DNA of 8,356 nt from the NCBI GenBank assembly GCA_028709985.1, contig JAQUTB010000056.1, positions 1-8,356 of the forward strand. The letters run 5' to 3'. The notes under the pieces are model-generated. The model had not been told where the DNA came from, did no database searches, and saw nothing but the letters and a program-made list of their open reading frames with translations. The number at the start of each line of letters is the position of its first letter. Within the stretch, counting starts at the first letter, position 1. Positions 1-6,282 of this stretch are shown here, piece after piece. Made by a program: the position numbers and the translations under genes. This DNA comes from Dethiosulfovibrio sp. (lineage in GTDB: Bacteria; Synergistota; Synergistia; Synergistales; Dethiosulfovibrionaceae).

Positions 1-1
1 G

Positions 2-1012
2 GGCGTTAGGGAGGAGGATATCTCCTTCCTCACCGCCACAGGGACCCACAGGGCTCAGACAGAGGAGGAGCACCGGATGCTCCTGGGGGACCTGTTGGAT
101 CGGTTCAGGATCGTGGACCACGATTGCACCGACGGCGGCTCTTTGGTGGATCTTGGCATGACCTCCAGGGGAACGCCACTGAAGGTCAACCGGATGGTGA
201 CCCAGTGCGACAGGCTGATCATAACCGGAGCTGTGACCTATCACGTCATGGCTGGTTGGGGAGGTGGAAGGAAATCCATCCTGCCAGGGGTCGCCTCCTA
301 CGACGCTATACAGGCCAACCACGCCCTGGCCCTTAATCCATCTCCCCACACCGGGAGGGACATGAGGTGTCGTTGTGCCATTATGGAGGACAACCCCATC
401 CACCTGGACATGGAGGAGGCCTGCGGGATGGTCTCTCCGGACTTCTCCTTCAACGTGGTGATAGGTGGGGACGGCAGGATAGCGGCGGCGGTGTCGGGAC
501 ACTGGCGTTCCTCCCACCTCAGAGGAACCGAGCTGGTAAACGACCTGAACGGAGTTACCGTAGATGGCAGGTCCGACGTGGTGATAGCCTCCGCTGGTGG
601 ATACCCCAAGGATATGGTCCTGTACCAGTCCGCGAAGACGGTGTTCAACTCCGCCGAGGCGGTAAAAGACGGCGGAACCCTGGTGGTGGTGGCCCGGTGT
701 GAGGAGGGGGCCGGCAGCGACGAATGCCTTGAGATAATGACGGCTTACCCCGACCAGGTCGATAGGGAAAAGGTCCTGAGGGATCGTTTCTCCATCCCCA
801 GATACGTGGGGTATCTGCTGGCCGAGCAGGCTAGCAGGGCCAACCTTATTCTTGTGTCAGATATGAACCGATCTGACCTGGAGGGTTCAGGAATAGTGGC
901 TGTCTCCACCGTCGAGGAGGCCATGATGGAGATCGAAAAACGCCATCCTCAAGGTGGCTCCGCCTACATCATACCCCACGGAGGATCGGTTTTTCCGTTC
1001 GTAAAAGGATAG
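2..1012 (+). CDS. larA: LarA-family nickel-dependent racemase (5'-truncated by window edge)
   Basis: LarA racemizes lactate, or another 2-hydroxy acid in other family members, using a nickel-pincer nucleotide in the cytoplasm. Reading frame 2 is open from the first base, so the ATG at 77 is internal: the codons before it encode the family signature ATGTHR followed by an EEE stretch. Counting from the first in-window residue, His16 (in GTHR), His81 (in TYH), Lys91 (in GGRKSILPG) and His107 (in QANH) match the order and nearly the spacing of His108, His174, Lys184 and His200 of Lactobacillus plantarum LarA; Lys184 carries the cofactor and His200 binds nickel. A Q-x-x-K in LYQSAK near residue 210 matches the Gln295/Lys298 pair. 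336 residues are visible against about 420 usual, so roughly 85 N-terminal residues lie upstream. The gene converges on the PH-like gene and shares its terminator. The family includes racemases of other hydroxy acids, so the substrate is not fixed by these motifs. Nothing ties it to ornithine breakdown except proximity. Confidence 0.88.
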   Translation, partial: GVREEDISFLTATGTHRAQTEEEHRMLLGDLLDRFRIVDHDCTDGGSLVDLGMTSRGTPLKVNRMVTQCDRLIITGAVTYHVMAGWGGGRKSILPGVASYDAIQANHALALNPSPHTGRDMRCRCAIMEDNPIHLDMEEACGMVSPDFSFNVVIGGDGRIAAAVSGHWRSSHLRGTELVNDLNGVTVDGRSDVVIASAGGYPKDMVLYQSAKTVFNSAEAVKDGGTLVVVARCEEGAGSDECLEIMTAYPDQVDREKVLRDRFSIPRYVGYLLAEQASRANLILVSDMNRSDLEGSGIVAVSTVEEAMMEIEKRHPQGGSAYIIPHGGSVFPFVKG

Positions 1013-1054
1013 TAAAGACAGGCCCCCGGCGATCGCCGGGGGCCTGTCTTTACT
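1011..1054. terminator. Bidirectional terminator, perfect 44-base palindrome
   Basis: Bases 1011-1032 are the exact reverse complement of 1033-1054. The stem has a GC-rich core (ggcccccggcga) flanked by agtaaagaca on one side and tgtctttact on the other, so each strand ends in a short T-rich tail. It sits exactly between the converging larA-like and PH-like genes. It overlaps the last two bases of the larA-like TAG and the whole TAA of the minus-strand gene, so it can end both transcripts. The T-tract is short (three Ts in a row), so termination strength is inferred. Confidence 0.85.
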
Positions 1055-1511
1055 GCTGTATGGTGTTTACCTCCGTCTTGGGACACATCTGGGAGATGAT
1101 CTTTCTGACGGTCTGCTCCTGGTCCCTGTCGAACAGGACCCTCAGCCCCTTTATCTCGCCGTATCGCTCGAAAAAGGCCATGAACTGCTTTCTTCTGGTA
1201 GCGAGGGTTATGTGGGCGACCCTGTTCCAGGGTAGTACCTCCCTGCTGGAGGACATCAGGGTCTTAGTCTCCTTAACTATGCCGCTTTGGGACAGGTATA
1301 TCCTCTTTTCTGACCTGGAGAAATAGAGCAACCCGAGTCCCACGAACAGGTAGGGATAGATCTTCCCAAAGCCCGACGGACCCTGTCCCACGATCCTCCA
1401 GATACCTCCCGCCACGAGGACCAATCCGGCTGCGGTGGATAGATACTTACTCCAGGCCGGGTAATAGCCCGATTTTGAGAGGCAGAGGACCTGTTCGTCC
1501 AAGCTCGCCAA
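1050..1511 (-). CDS. Small membrane protein with PH-like cytoplasmic domain (uncharacterized)
   Basis: I do not recognise a named family. The 153-residue product has two hydrophobic segments, about residues 23-42 and 51-66, joined by a short glycine-rich loop. A soluble C-terminal half (about 67-145) follows, with alternating beta-like strands (KRIYLSQSGIVKE, then REVLPWNRVAHITLA, then KGLRVLFD) and a final helix. This two-helix-plus-beta layout resembles the bacterial PH-like domain membrane proteins, but the match is by eye. The start is a TTG at 1511-1509, with AAGGG about 7 nt upstream, inside the end of nhaC. Only 3 nt separate it from the nhaC stop, so it is very likely co-transcribed and perhaps translationally coupled with the antiporter. 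That hints at an accessory or sensing role at the membrane, but no function is shown. A start a few codons later (TTG at codon 4) is possible. The gene ends inside the shared terminator. Confidence 0.6.
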   Translation of the reverse strand: MASLDEQVLCLSKSGYYPAWSKYLSTAAGLVLVAGGIWRIVGQGPSGFGKIYPYLFVGLGLLYFSRSEKRIYLSQSGIVKETKTLMSSSREVLPWNRVAHITLATRRKQFMAFFERYGEIKGLRVLFDRDQEQTVRKIISQMCPKTEVNTIQQ

Positions 1512-1514
1512 GGC

Positions 1515-3014
1515 CTAGCCCTTCTTGGGGCCGTAGCCTTCCTTCCAGAATATACCTATTCCTGTGTAGGCCATGAAAATAGCCACGAAGGGGTTGAGGT
1601 AGTTCATGAAGGCGTAGGGTATGTACTCAAGGGTCGGGACGCCCAGAACAGACGCGTTGTAGGCTCCGCAGGTGTTCCAGGGGATGAGGACCGAGGTCAG
1701 CGTTCCTGCGTCCTCGAGGGTACGGGAAAGCACCTTGGGATCGAGTCCCTTCTCGTCGAATGCCGATTTGAACATCCTGCCTGGCATGACTATGGACAGG
1801 TACTGGTCTCCCAGGAACAGGTTGGAGACGAAGCACGATAAGAGGACCGACGTCACCATGCCACCGACGCTCTTTACTCCCTGAAGGATGGTCTTGAGGA
1901 GAACCTCGAGGAAGCCGCATCTCTCCATGATCCCGCCGAACGAAAGGGCCGACAGTATCAGCGAAATGGTCCACATCATCGAGTCCAAGCCGCCTCTGGT
2001 GAGGAGGTCGGACAGCATGGTTCCGGCGTCCTTCGTCAGCTCCGGGGAGACCCCTGTTATGCTGCTTTGGGCCATCAGCTGCGCTACAGCCTCAATCGTC
2101 TCAGCCTGTGCGATCTGTCCCGAGAGTGTAGCCTCGTAGCCGTAGTGAAGGGCCTGGATTATATCTCCAATTCCGTTGCCCTGGGCCAAAGACATGCCGC
2201 AGGCGAAGAGTATTCCGGCAAAAAGCCCCGGAAGGGCTGGGATTTTTGCTATGGCCAGGCCTATGACCAGGAGGGGAGGGATGAGACCCATGAGGCTGAT
2301 GTGGAACTCTCCGCCCATGACGGCCTGGATCGCCTGGATTTTGCTGGCGTCCAATGTCCCGCCGGAGTATTTATTGCCCAGATAGACGGTTATGGCTGCC
2401 ACTATGAGGAACGTGGGGCCGGTGGTCCACATCATCGACCTGATGTGGCTGAAAAGGTCGGTCCCAGCGACGGCGGGGGCCAGGTTTGTGGTGTCCGAAA
2501 GAGGGGACATCTTATCCCCGAAGTAGGCTCCGGATATGACGATACCGGCTGTGACAGGGGCGGGAATTCCCAGGCCTGCACCGACTCCCATGAGGGCGAT
2601 CCCGACAGTGCCGGATGTACCCCAGGATGTCCCAGTAGCCAGTGCTACCACAGAGGCTATCACCAATGTCGCCAGGAGGAATATCTTGGGCGACAGTATA
2701 TCCAGGCCGTAGTATATGAGGCTGGGGACGACACCGCTCTGTATCCAGGAACCTACCACCAATCCAACCATCATGAGAATAAGGACCGCCTGCAACGCCA
2801 TGGTGATACCCTGAATGATGCCGTCCTCGATGGACTGCCAAGGATATTTAAGTACGAACGCGCCCCAAAGAGAGACAATAACTGCGGATAAAATTATGGG
2901 AATATGTGCGTCTACCCCTAGCTTGAGGACTCCGTAGCTAATGAGCCCCGCGCAGGCCAGTAGGATCAGCGACGCCTCTAAAAACGTTGGCCTTCTTCCC
3001 TCTTGTGTAGTCAT
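1515..3014 (-). CDS. nhaC: NhaC-family Na+/H+ antiporter (possible amino-acid-linked carrier)
   Basis: NhaC proteins are inner-membrane secondary carriers that exchange Na+ for H+; some relatives in the same family move organic acids or amino acids. The 499-residue product has the usual family length and roughly 11-12 hydrophobic segments. Family signatures are GTSWGTSGTVG (residues 128-138), GDKMSPLSDTTNLA (166-179), NLFLGDQY (398-405) and EDAGTLTSVLIPWNTCGAY (434-452). The ATG at 3014-3012 is preceded by a strong GGAAGGAGG, but the 13-nt spacing is long; I see no better in-frame start. It is divergent from the ornithine genes across a 464-base region and is followed after 3 nt by the small PH-like membrane gene. 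Its place beside ord-ort-ora suggests a role in ornithine uptake, or in Na+/H+ balance during ornithine fermentation. The transported substrate cannot be read from the motifs. Confidence 0.92.
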   Translation of the reverse strand: MTTQEGRRPTFLEASLILLACAGLISYGVLKLGVDAHIPIILSAVIVSLWGAFVLKYPWQSIEDGIIQGITMALQAVLILMMVGLVVGSWIQSGVVPSLIYYGLDILSPKIFLLATLVIASVVALATGTSWGTSGTVGIALMGVGAGLGIPAPVTAGIVISGAYFGDKMSPLSDTTNLAPAVAGTDLFSHIRSMMWTTGPTFLIVAAITVYLGNKYSGGTLDASKIQAIQAVMGGEFHISLMGLIPPLLVIGLAIAKIPALPGLFAGILFACGMSLAQGNGIGDIIQALHYGYEATLSGQIAQAETIEAVAQLMAQSSITGVSPELTKDAGTMLSDLLTRGGLDSMMWTISLILSALSFGGIMERCGFLEVLLKTILQGVKSVGGMVTSVLLSCFVSNLFLGDQYLSIVMPGRMFKSAFDEKGLDPKVLSRTLEDAGTLTSVLIPWNTCGAYNASVLGVPTLEYIPYAFMNYLNPFVAIFMAYTGIGIFWKEGYGPKKG

Positions 3015-3027
3015 AATCTTGATGCTG

Positions 3028-3036
3028 CCTCCTTCC
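3028..3036 (-). promoter_or_regulatory. nhaC ribosome binding site, widely spaced
   Basis: The minus strand reads GGAAGGAGG, a near-perfect Shine-Dalgarno sequence. It ends 13 nt before the nhaC ATG, longer than the usual 5-9 nt. It lies just downstream of a 12-base palindrome at 3039-3050, so local structure could affect access to it. Confidence 0.7.
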
Positions 3037-3038
3037 GT

Positions 3039-3050
3039 AGATAGCTATCT
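3039..3050. repeat. 12-base perfect palindrome upstream of the nhaC ribosome binding site
   Basis: AGATAGCTATCT is its own reverse complement. It lies 2 nt upstream of the nhaC Shine-Dalgarno sequence. It could be a binding site for a dimeric regulator, or an RNA fold next to the ribosome site. A palindrome of this size could also arise by chance. Confidence 0.5.
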
Positions 3051-3126
3051 CCTGATTTCCCCATGCGCTCCCCGCCTTTACGCAAGCGTCCAATCCTACC
3101 TCTTGAACATGCCCCCTCTCTGTCCT

Positions 3127-3180
3127 GTCGGCCAAAAAAGGTTTCTTGATGCCGACGAACTATCTTCTCGATATGGTTCG
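3127..3180 (-). promoter_or_regulatory. Two adjacent hairpins in the nhaC leader
   Basis: Read on the minus strand, CGAAC (3180-3176), a CA bulge, TATC (3173-3170), a GAGAA loop, GATA and GTTCG form a nine-pair stem covering 3180-3156. The last base of that stem is also the first of a second inverted repeat, GTCGGC (3156-3151) with GCCGAC (3132-3127), around an 18-base loop. Both lie between the candidate nhaC promoter and the start codon, in a leader of roughly 190 nt. The stems are seen directly. A regulatory role such as a riboswitch or protein-binding leader is inferred, and I did not recognise a known riboswitch consensus. Confidence 0.45.
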
Positions 3181-3204
3181 GAAAAGTCGATAACCTAGCA
3201 CGAT

Positions 3205-3218
3205 TGAATAATAACACA
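3205..3218. promoter_or_regulatory. ARG-box-like element (possible ArgR site)
   Basis: TGAATAATAACACA matches 11 of 14 positions of the palindromic ARG-box core TGAATAATTATTCA, with a perfect left half and a weak right half. It overlaps both candidate -10 elements of the nhaC promoter, where a repressor would act. ArgR senses arginine, which feeds ornithine in many bacteria, so the location fits. Against it, ArgR sites usually come as paired boxes and I see only one. Confidence 0.3.
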
Positions 3219-3244
3219 ATATACCCCTTATTTGGAAATGGCAA
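3208..3244 (-). promoter_or_regulatory. Candidate nhaC promoter
   Basis: On the minus strand TTGCCA (3244-3239) and TATATT (3223-3218) each match the sigma-70 consensus at 5 of 6 positions, but the spacer is only 15 nt. An alternative extended -10 reads TG-T-TATTAT (3216-3208), with no good -35. Either would give a leader of about 190 nt before nhaC. Which one is used cannot be told from sequence. Confidence 0.35.
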
Positions 3245-3438
3245 AAAATGGCCTTGTTCCCGATCCGGTCCGGTGTCAACGAAAAGACTTTCTATTCTGC
3301 CTAAATTTATGGCGAAAATAGCCCTTTCTGACCCTCTGGACAGTTCGGACGATTCGGTGTATGGTGATCTGGAAATGGTACTCCTTTTTGTTTGTAGTTT
3401 ACTTTTGGACATTTTTTCTATTTTGGGTTTCTAACTAG

Positions 3439-3452
3439 GCAGCCTTGGCTGC
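3439..3452 (+). repeat. Short inverted repeat upstream of ord
   Basis: GCAGCC-TT-GGCTGC is a perfect six-base inverted repeat with a two-base centre, 11 nt upstream of the ord ribosome binding site. It could be an operator or a small leader hairpin; as RNA it would fold with a CTTG loop and five pairs. Confidence 0.4.
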
Positions 3453-3478
3453 GAGTTCATCATGGGGAGGTAAAGACA

Positions 3479-4528
3479 ATGAGGAAGGAATCTGTAAAGG
3501 TTATCATTTGGGGTCTTGGTGCTATGGGCAAGGGTATGGCGGAGATGATGCTCAAGAAACAGGGCTTCGAGATAGTTGGTGTCGTCGGTCGTGGCGCCAA
3601 GATCGGCAAGAGCATGTACGATTTTCTGGATATGCCCAAGGGTGACCGCCCGGACGTCCTTATAGGAGCTCCCGAGGATGTCATCGTGCCAGGAGCCGCC
3701 GATGTGGTTCTCCTCTGCACCGATTCCTTCGTGAAAGGCGCCTTCGATAAGATCAAGTTCGTCGCCGAGAGGAAGATCAACGTGGTCTCCAGCGCCGAGG
3801 AGATGGCCTACCCCAAGGCCCAGGAGCCCGAGCTGGCCGTGGAGATCGACAAGATCGCTAAAGCGAACGGCGTCACCGTATTGGGTACCGGCATCAACCC
3901 CGGCCTCATGATGGACCTCCTCGTCGTCATCTTCACCGGAGCCTGTGAGTCGGTGGACCACATCACCGCCCGCAGGGTCAACAGCCTCTCCCCCTTCGGC
4001 ACCGCGGTCATGGAGGAGCAGGGCATAGGCATCACCGAGGAGGACTTCCGCAAAAAGAGCGCTGCCGGTGAACTCGCGGGCCACGTCGGTTTTGCCGAGT
4101 CCATAAACATGATCGGAGACGCCATCGGCTGGAAGGTCGAGGAGGTCACCCAGACCATGGAGCCCATCGTCACCGACGTCGACCGCAAGTCCCCCTACGG
4201 CTTTGCCAAGGCCGGAGACGTTGCTGGCTGCGCCATGAAGGGATTTGGCAAGGTCGCTGGAGAGATAAAGATAGAGATGGACCATCCCCAGCAGATCGAG
4301 CCTCACCTCGGCGGAACCGACACAGGTGACTACGTCATCATAAAGGGAACTCCCAACGTCAACATGGCCAACAAGCCTGAGATACCCGGCGGAATCGGCA
4401 CCATCGCCATGTGCGTCAACATGATCCCCCACGTTATCAACGCCAAGGCAGGCCTCAAGACCATGCTGGACCTTCCTGTCCCCAGGGCGATCATGGGCGA
4501 CGTAAGGGCTATGATCGAGGAGGACTAA
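3479..4528 (+). CDS. ord: 2,4-diaminopentanoate dehydrogenase
   Basis: Ord oxidatively deaminates 2,4-diaminopentanoate to 2-amino-4-oxopentanoate with NAD(P)+, releasing ammonia; it is the step after the aminomutase in anaerobic ornithine breakdown. The 349-residue product begins with a Rossmann strand and the dinucleotide loop G12-L-G14-A-M-G17, continues with a nucleotide-domain stretch ending near residue 110, and carries the conserved GTGINPG at 136-142 at the start of the catalytic half, as in the DapB-like dehydrogenase fold. Length matches the family. The ATG is set by a strong GGGGAGG (3464-3470) 8 nt upstream. ortA follows 15 nt after the TAA and ortB after that, the order known from Clostridium sticklandii and C. 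difficile. It is the first gene of the cluster, so its upstream region probably carries the main promoter. Assignment is firm because motifs and neighbours agree. Confidence 0.97.
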   Translation: MRKESVKVIIWGLGAMGKGMAEMMLKKQGFEIVGVVGRGAKIGKSMYDFLDMPKGDRPDVLIGAPEDVIVPGAADVVLLCTDSFVKGAFDKIKFVAERKINVVSSAEEMAYPKAQEPELAVEIDKIAKANGVTVLGTGINPGLMMDLLVVIFTGACESVDHITARRVNSLSPFGTAVMEEQGIGITEEDFRKKSAAGELAGHVGFAESINMIGDAIGWKVEEVTQTMEPIVTDVDRKSPYGFAKAGDVAGCAMKGFGKVAGEIKIEMDHPQQIEPHLGGTDTGDYVIIKGTPNVNMANKPEIPGGIGTIAMCVNMIPHVINAKAGLKTMLDLPVPRAIMGDVRAMIEED

Positions 4529-4543
4529 TATCGGAAAGGGGAT

Positions 4544-4852
4544 GTGAACCAAGTGGAAAGGGCAAAAAAAGGCGACTGGGTTCAGGTAAAACAGATAGTG
4601 CTGCCCCCGGAGGGCAGGGCCCCTCAGGCTCCTGAGGACACCAAGGCGACCCCCCTTCTCCTGTGGGTTAAGGGATTTGCCAAGTCCGACGGGGCCATGG
4701 GAGAGGAGATCTCCGTAGAGACCCTGACTGGCAGAGAGGTCAAAGGAGAGCTCTCCGCCATCAACCCGAGATACGTTCACGATTTCGGCGACTTCGTGCC
4801 CGAGTTTCTCGTCATAGACGTGCAGCTCAGATCGCTCATGGAGGAGGTGTAG
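4544..4852 (+). CDS. ortA: 2-amino-4-oxopentanoate thiolase, alpha (small) subunit
   Basis: OrtA is the small partner of OrtB. The complex cleaves 2-amino-4-oxopentanoate with CoA to acetyl-CoA and alanine. The 102-residue product has the typical family features: KKGDWVQVKQIVL near the N-terminus, the APEDTK-type segment, LLLWVKGF, GREVKGEL and NPRYVHDFG. The start is uncertain. GTG at 4544 has the purine run GGAAAGGGG ending only 2 nt before it, whereas GTG at 4553 would be 11 nt away; both are in frame and differ by three residues. The ATG at 4542 is followed directly by a stop in its own frame. The stop TAG lies 2 nt before the ortB start, and the GGAGGTG that ends this gene serves as the ortB ribosome binding site, which suggests translational coupling and matched subunit amounts. 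Confidence 0.95.
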   Translation: MNQVERAKKGDWVQVKQIVLPPEGRAPQAPEDTKATPLLLWVKGFAKSDGAMGEEISVETLTGREVKGELSAINPRYVHDFGDFVPEFLVIDVQLRSLMEEV

Positions 4853-4854
4853 AG

Positions 4855-6276
4855 ATGACCTTAGATATGTCCTACGAGGCGGTAATGGGCCGTAAAAACG
4901 AGATAATGAAGAAGGCCATAGGTATAGACTACTCGGAGTTCGAGTCGGGCTCTCTATCCTTCGACTACGAGAGGATGATGCACGAGGCGGGCTATTCACT
5001 GGACGAGATAAGGAAGATCCAGGGGGCCACAGGGGTCGGCAACACCCCTCTTCTGGAGCTCAGAAACATCACAGCTCTTGCAAGGAAGTACGCCCCTGCG
5101 GGAAAGGGAGCCAGGATATTCGTCAAGGACGAGGCGTCCAACCCCTCGGGCAGCTTCAAGGCCCGTAGGGCCGCCACCGCCGTCTATCACGCAAAAAGAC
5201 ACGGCTACAAGGGAGTCATAGCCGCCACCAGCGGCAACTACGGCGCAGCGGTGGCCTCCCAGGCGGCTATGCAGGGTCTCAAATGCATCATAGTCCAGGA
5301 GTGCTACGACAGCCGGATGATCGGTCAGCCGGAGATACTTGAGAAGCAGAGGGCCTGCGAGGCCTACGGGGCGGAGGTCGTCCAGCTCACCGTTGGCCCC
5401 GAGCTCTTCTACACCTTCCTGAGCCTTCTGGAGGAGACGGGTTACTTTAACGCCTCCCTCTACACCCCCTTCGGGATAGCCGGTGTCGAGACACTGGGCT
5501 ACGAGCTTGCGGAGCAGTTCAGGGAGAGGATCGGATCGGCCCCTGACGCCGTGGTCGTCACCCACGCCGGAGGCGGCAACGTCACAGGCACAGCCAGAGG
5601 ACTCATAAAGGCCGACGCTGAGGACACTTTAGTGGTCGGTGCCTCCGTGGACCTCTCTGGGCTTCATATGGCCTCGGATCACGACTTCAACCGCAAGTCC
5701 TTCACGACCGGTCACACCGGGTTTGGCATACCCTTCGCCACGTGGCCCGACAGGGCCGACGTCCCGAGGAACGCCGCTCGGCCCCTTCGCTACCTGGACC
5801 GTTACCTTCTGGTCAAACAGGGCGAGGTCTTCTACATAACCGAGGCCCTGGCCATACTTGAGGGACTTGAGAGAGGCCCTGCAGGGAACACCTCCCTTAC
5901 CGCCGCCTTCGTCCTGGCCCAGGAGATGGACAGGGATCAGACCATCGTCGTCCAGGAGACCGAGTACACAGGGGCCGGAAAGCATCCCATGCCCCAGATC
6001 AGCTTCGCCAAGAAAAACGGCATAGAGGTGCTCTTCGGCGACCCTGACACCGAGGTCCCGGGAAAGAACATAGTTTTCCCGGAGAACCCTGGCGCCATAA
6101 AGCTTCGGGAGTTCGACCTGGACAAGGCGAGACGGTCCTACATCCGAAACGCCATCGATAAATGTCGCTCCGAGGGCTGTCCATCGGACGAGGATATGGC
6201 CTTCCTGGCCGCTGAGACCAAGTCAGACAGGTCCTTCGTCCAGTCCGTTATAGAGGAGCTTAAGGCCTCTAAATAG
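4855..6276 (+). CDS. ortB: 2-amino-4-oxopentanoate thiolase, beta (PLP) subunit
   Basis: OrtB is the PLP-bearing catalytic subunit of the thiolase that yields alanine and acetyl-CoA; unusually for a thiolase activity it belongs to the threonine-synthase-like fold-type II PLP enzymes. In the 473-residue product, Lys102 in NPSGSFKAR is the expected Schiff-base lysine. TSGNYGAAVASQA (from about 125) is the asparagine loop near the cofactor, and AGGGN (238-242) is the glycine-rich phosphate-binding loop. A C-terminal extension from about 380 to the end fits the family. The ATG follows GGAGGTG by a few bases and lies 2 nt after the ortA stop. A strong terminator-like hairpin begins 7 nt after its TAG, so transcripts may end here instead of continuing into oraS. 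Confidence 0.97.
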   Translation: MTLDMSYEAVMGRKNEIMKKAIGIDYSEFESGSLSFDYERMMHEAGYSLDEIRKIQGATGVGNTPLLELRNITALARKYAPAGKGARIFVKDEASNPSGSFKARRAATAVYHAKRHGYKGVIAATSGNYGAAVASQAAMQGLKCIIVQECYDSRMIGQPEILEKQRACEAYGAEVVQLTVGPELFYTFLSLLEETGYFNASLYTPFGIAGVETLGYELAEQFRERIGSAPDAVVVTHAGGGNVTGTARGLIKADAEDTLVVGASVDLSGLHMASDHDFNRKSFTTGHTGFGIPFATWPDRADVPRNAARPLRYLDRYLLVKQGEVFYITEALAILEGLERGPAGNTSLTAAFVLAQEMDRDQTIVVQETEYTGAGKHPMPQISFAKKNGIEVLFGDPDTEVPGKNIVFPENPGAIKLREFDLDKARRSYIRNAIDKCRSEGCPSDEDMAFLAAETKSDRSFVQSVIEELKASK

Positions 6277-6282
6277 CCTTAG

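Larger units (their letters stand above)
3015..3478. promoter_or_regulatory. Divergent intergenic control region between nhaC and ord
   Basis: This 464-base stretch separates two divergent transcription units and is visibly more AT-rich than the genes, especially 3180-3260 and 3380-3435. I see no credible gene in it: the open frames on both strands have no recognisable protein and no good ribosome binding site. It holds the nhaC promoter candidate, an ARG-box-like element, two adjacent hairpins and a 12-base palindrome in the nhaC leader, and a small inverted repeat and strong ribosome binding site before ord. I could not fix the ord promoter. The T-rich tract at 3380-3430 is its likely home, but TTGGAC at 3405-3410 lacks a good -10 at the right distance. 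Confidence 0.7.

Noticed and set aside
1028..1037. GCGATCGC octamer at the centre of the terminator, resembling the cyanobacterial HIP1 repeat
   Set aside because: It is the natural centre of a perfect palindrome, occurs once as far as I noticed, and nothing else suggests a cyanobacterium.
2067..2891. 274-codon plus-strand open frame inside nhaC
   Set aside because: It is fully antisense to the NhaC coding region, whose motifs are unmistakable, and its product has no recognisable domain.
3241..3256. Sigma-54-like GGCCATTTTTTGC on the minus strand upstream of nhaC
   Set aside because: Nine bases separate GG and GC instead of the required ten.
3376..3392. Sigma-54-like sequence TGGTAC followed by TTTGTT upstream of ord
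   Set aside because: The spacing between the GG and the downstream G element is one base off and the conserved GC is missing. Sigma-54 control would be plausible for this pathway, but this site does not support it.
3011..3412. 133-codon minus-strand open frame in the divergent intergenic region
   Set aside because: Its composition is that of random translation (rich in R, S and K), no domain is visible, and it runs across the nhaC leader hairpins and ribosome site.
3204..3434. 76-codon plus-strand open frame upstream of ord
   Set aside because: It has no ribosome binding site, no recognisable protein and ends in the T-rich tract; the hydrophobic C-terminus simply reflects T-rich DNA.
3431..4999. 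522-codon open frame on the minus strand across ord, ortA and the start of ortB
   Set aside because: It is antisense to three well-supported genes, its product is rich in H, D, G, L and V with no recognisable domain, and it has no ribosome site. It is a by-product of GC-rich codon use on the other strand.
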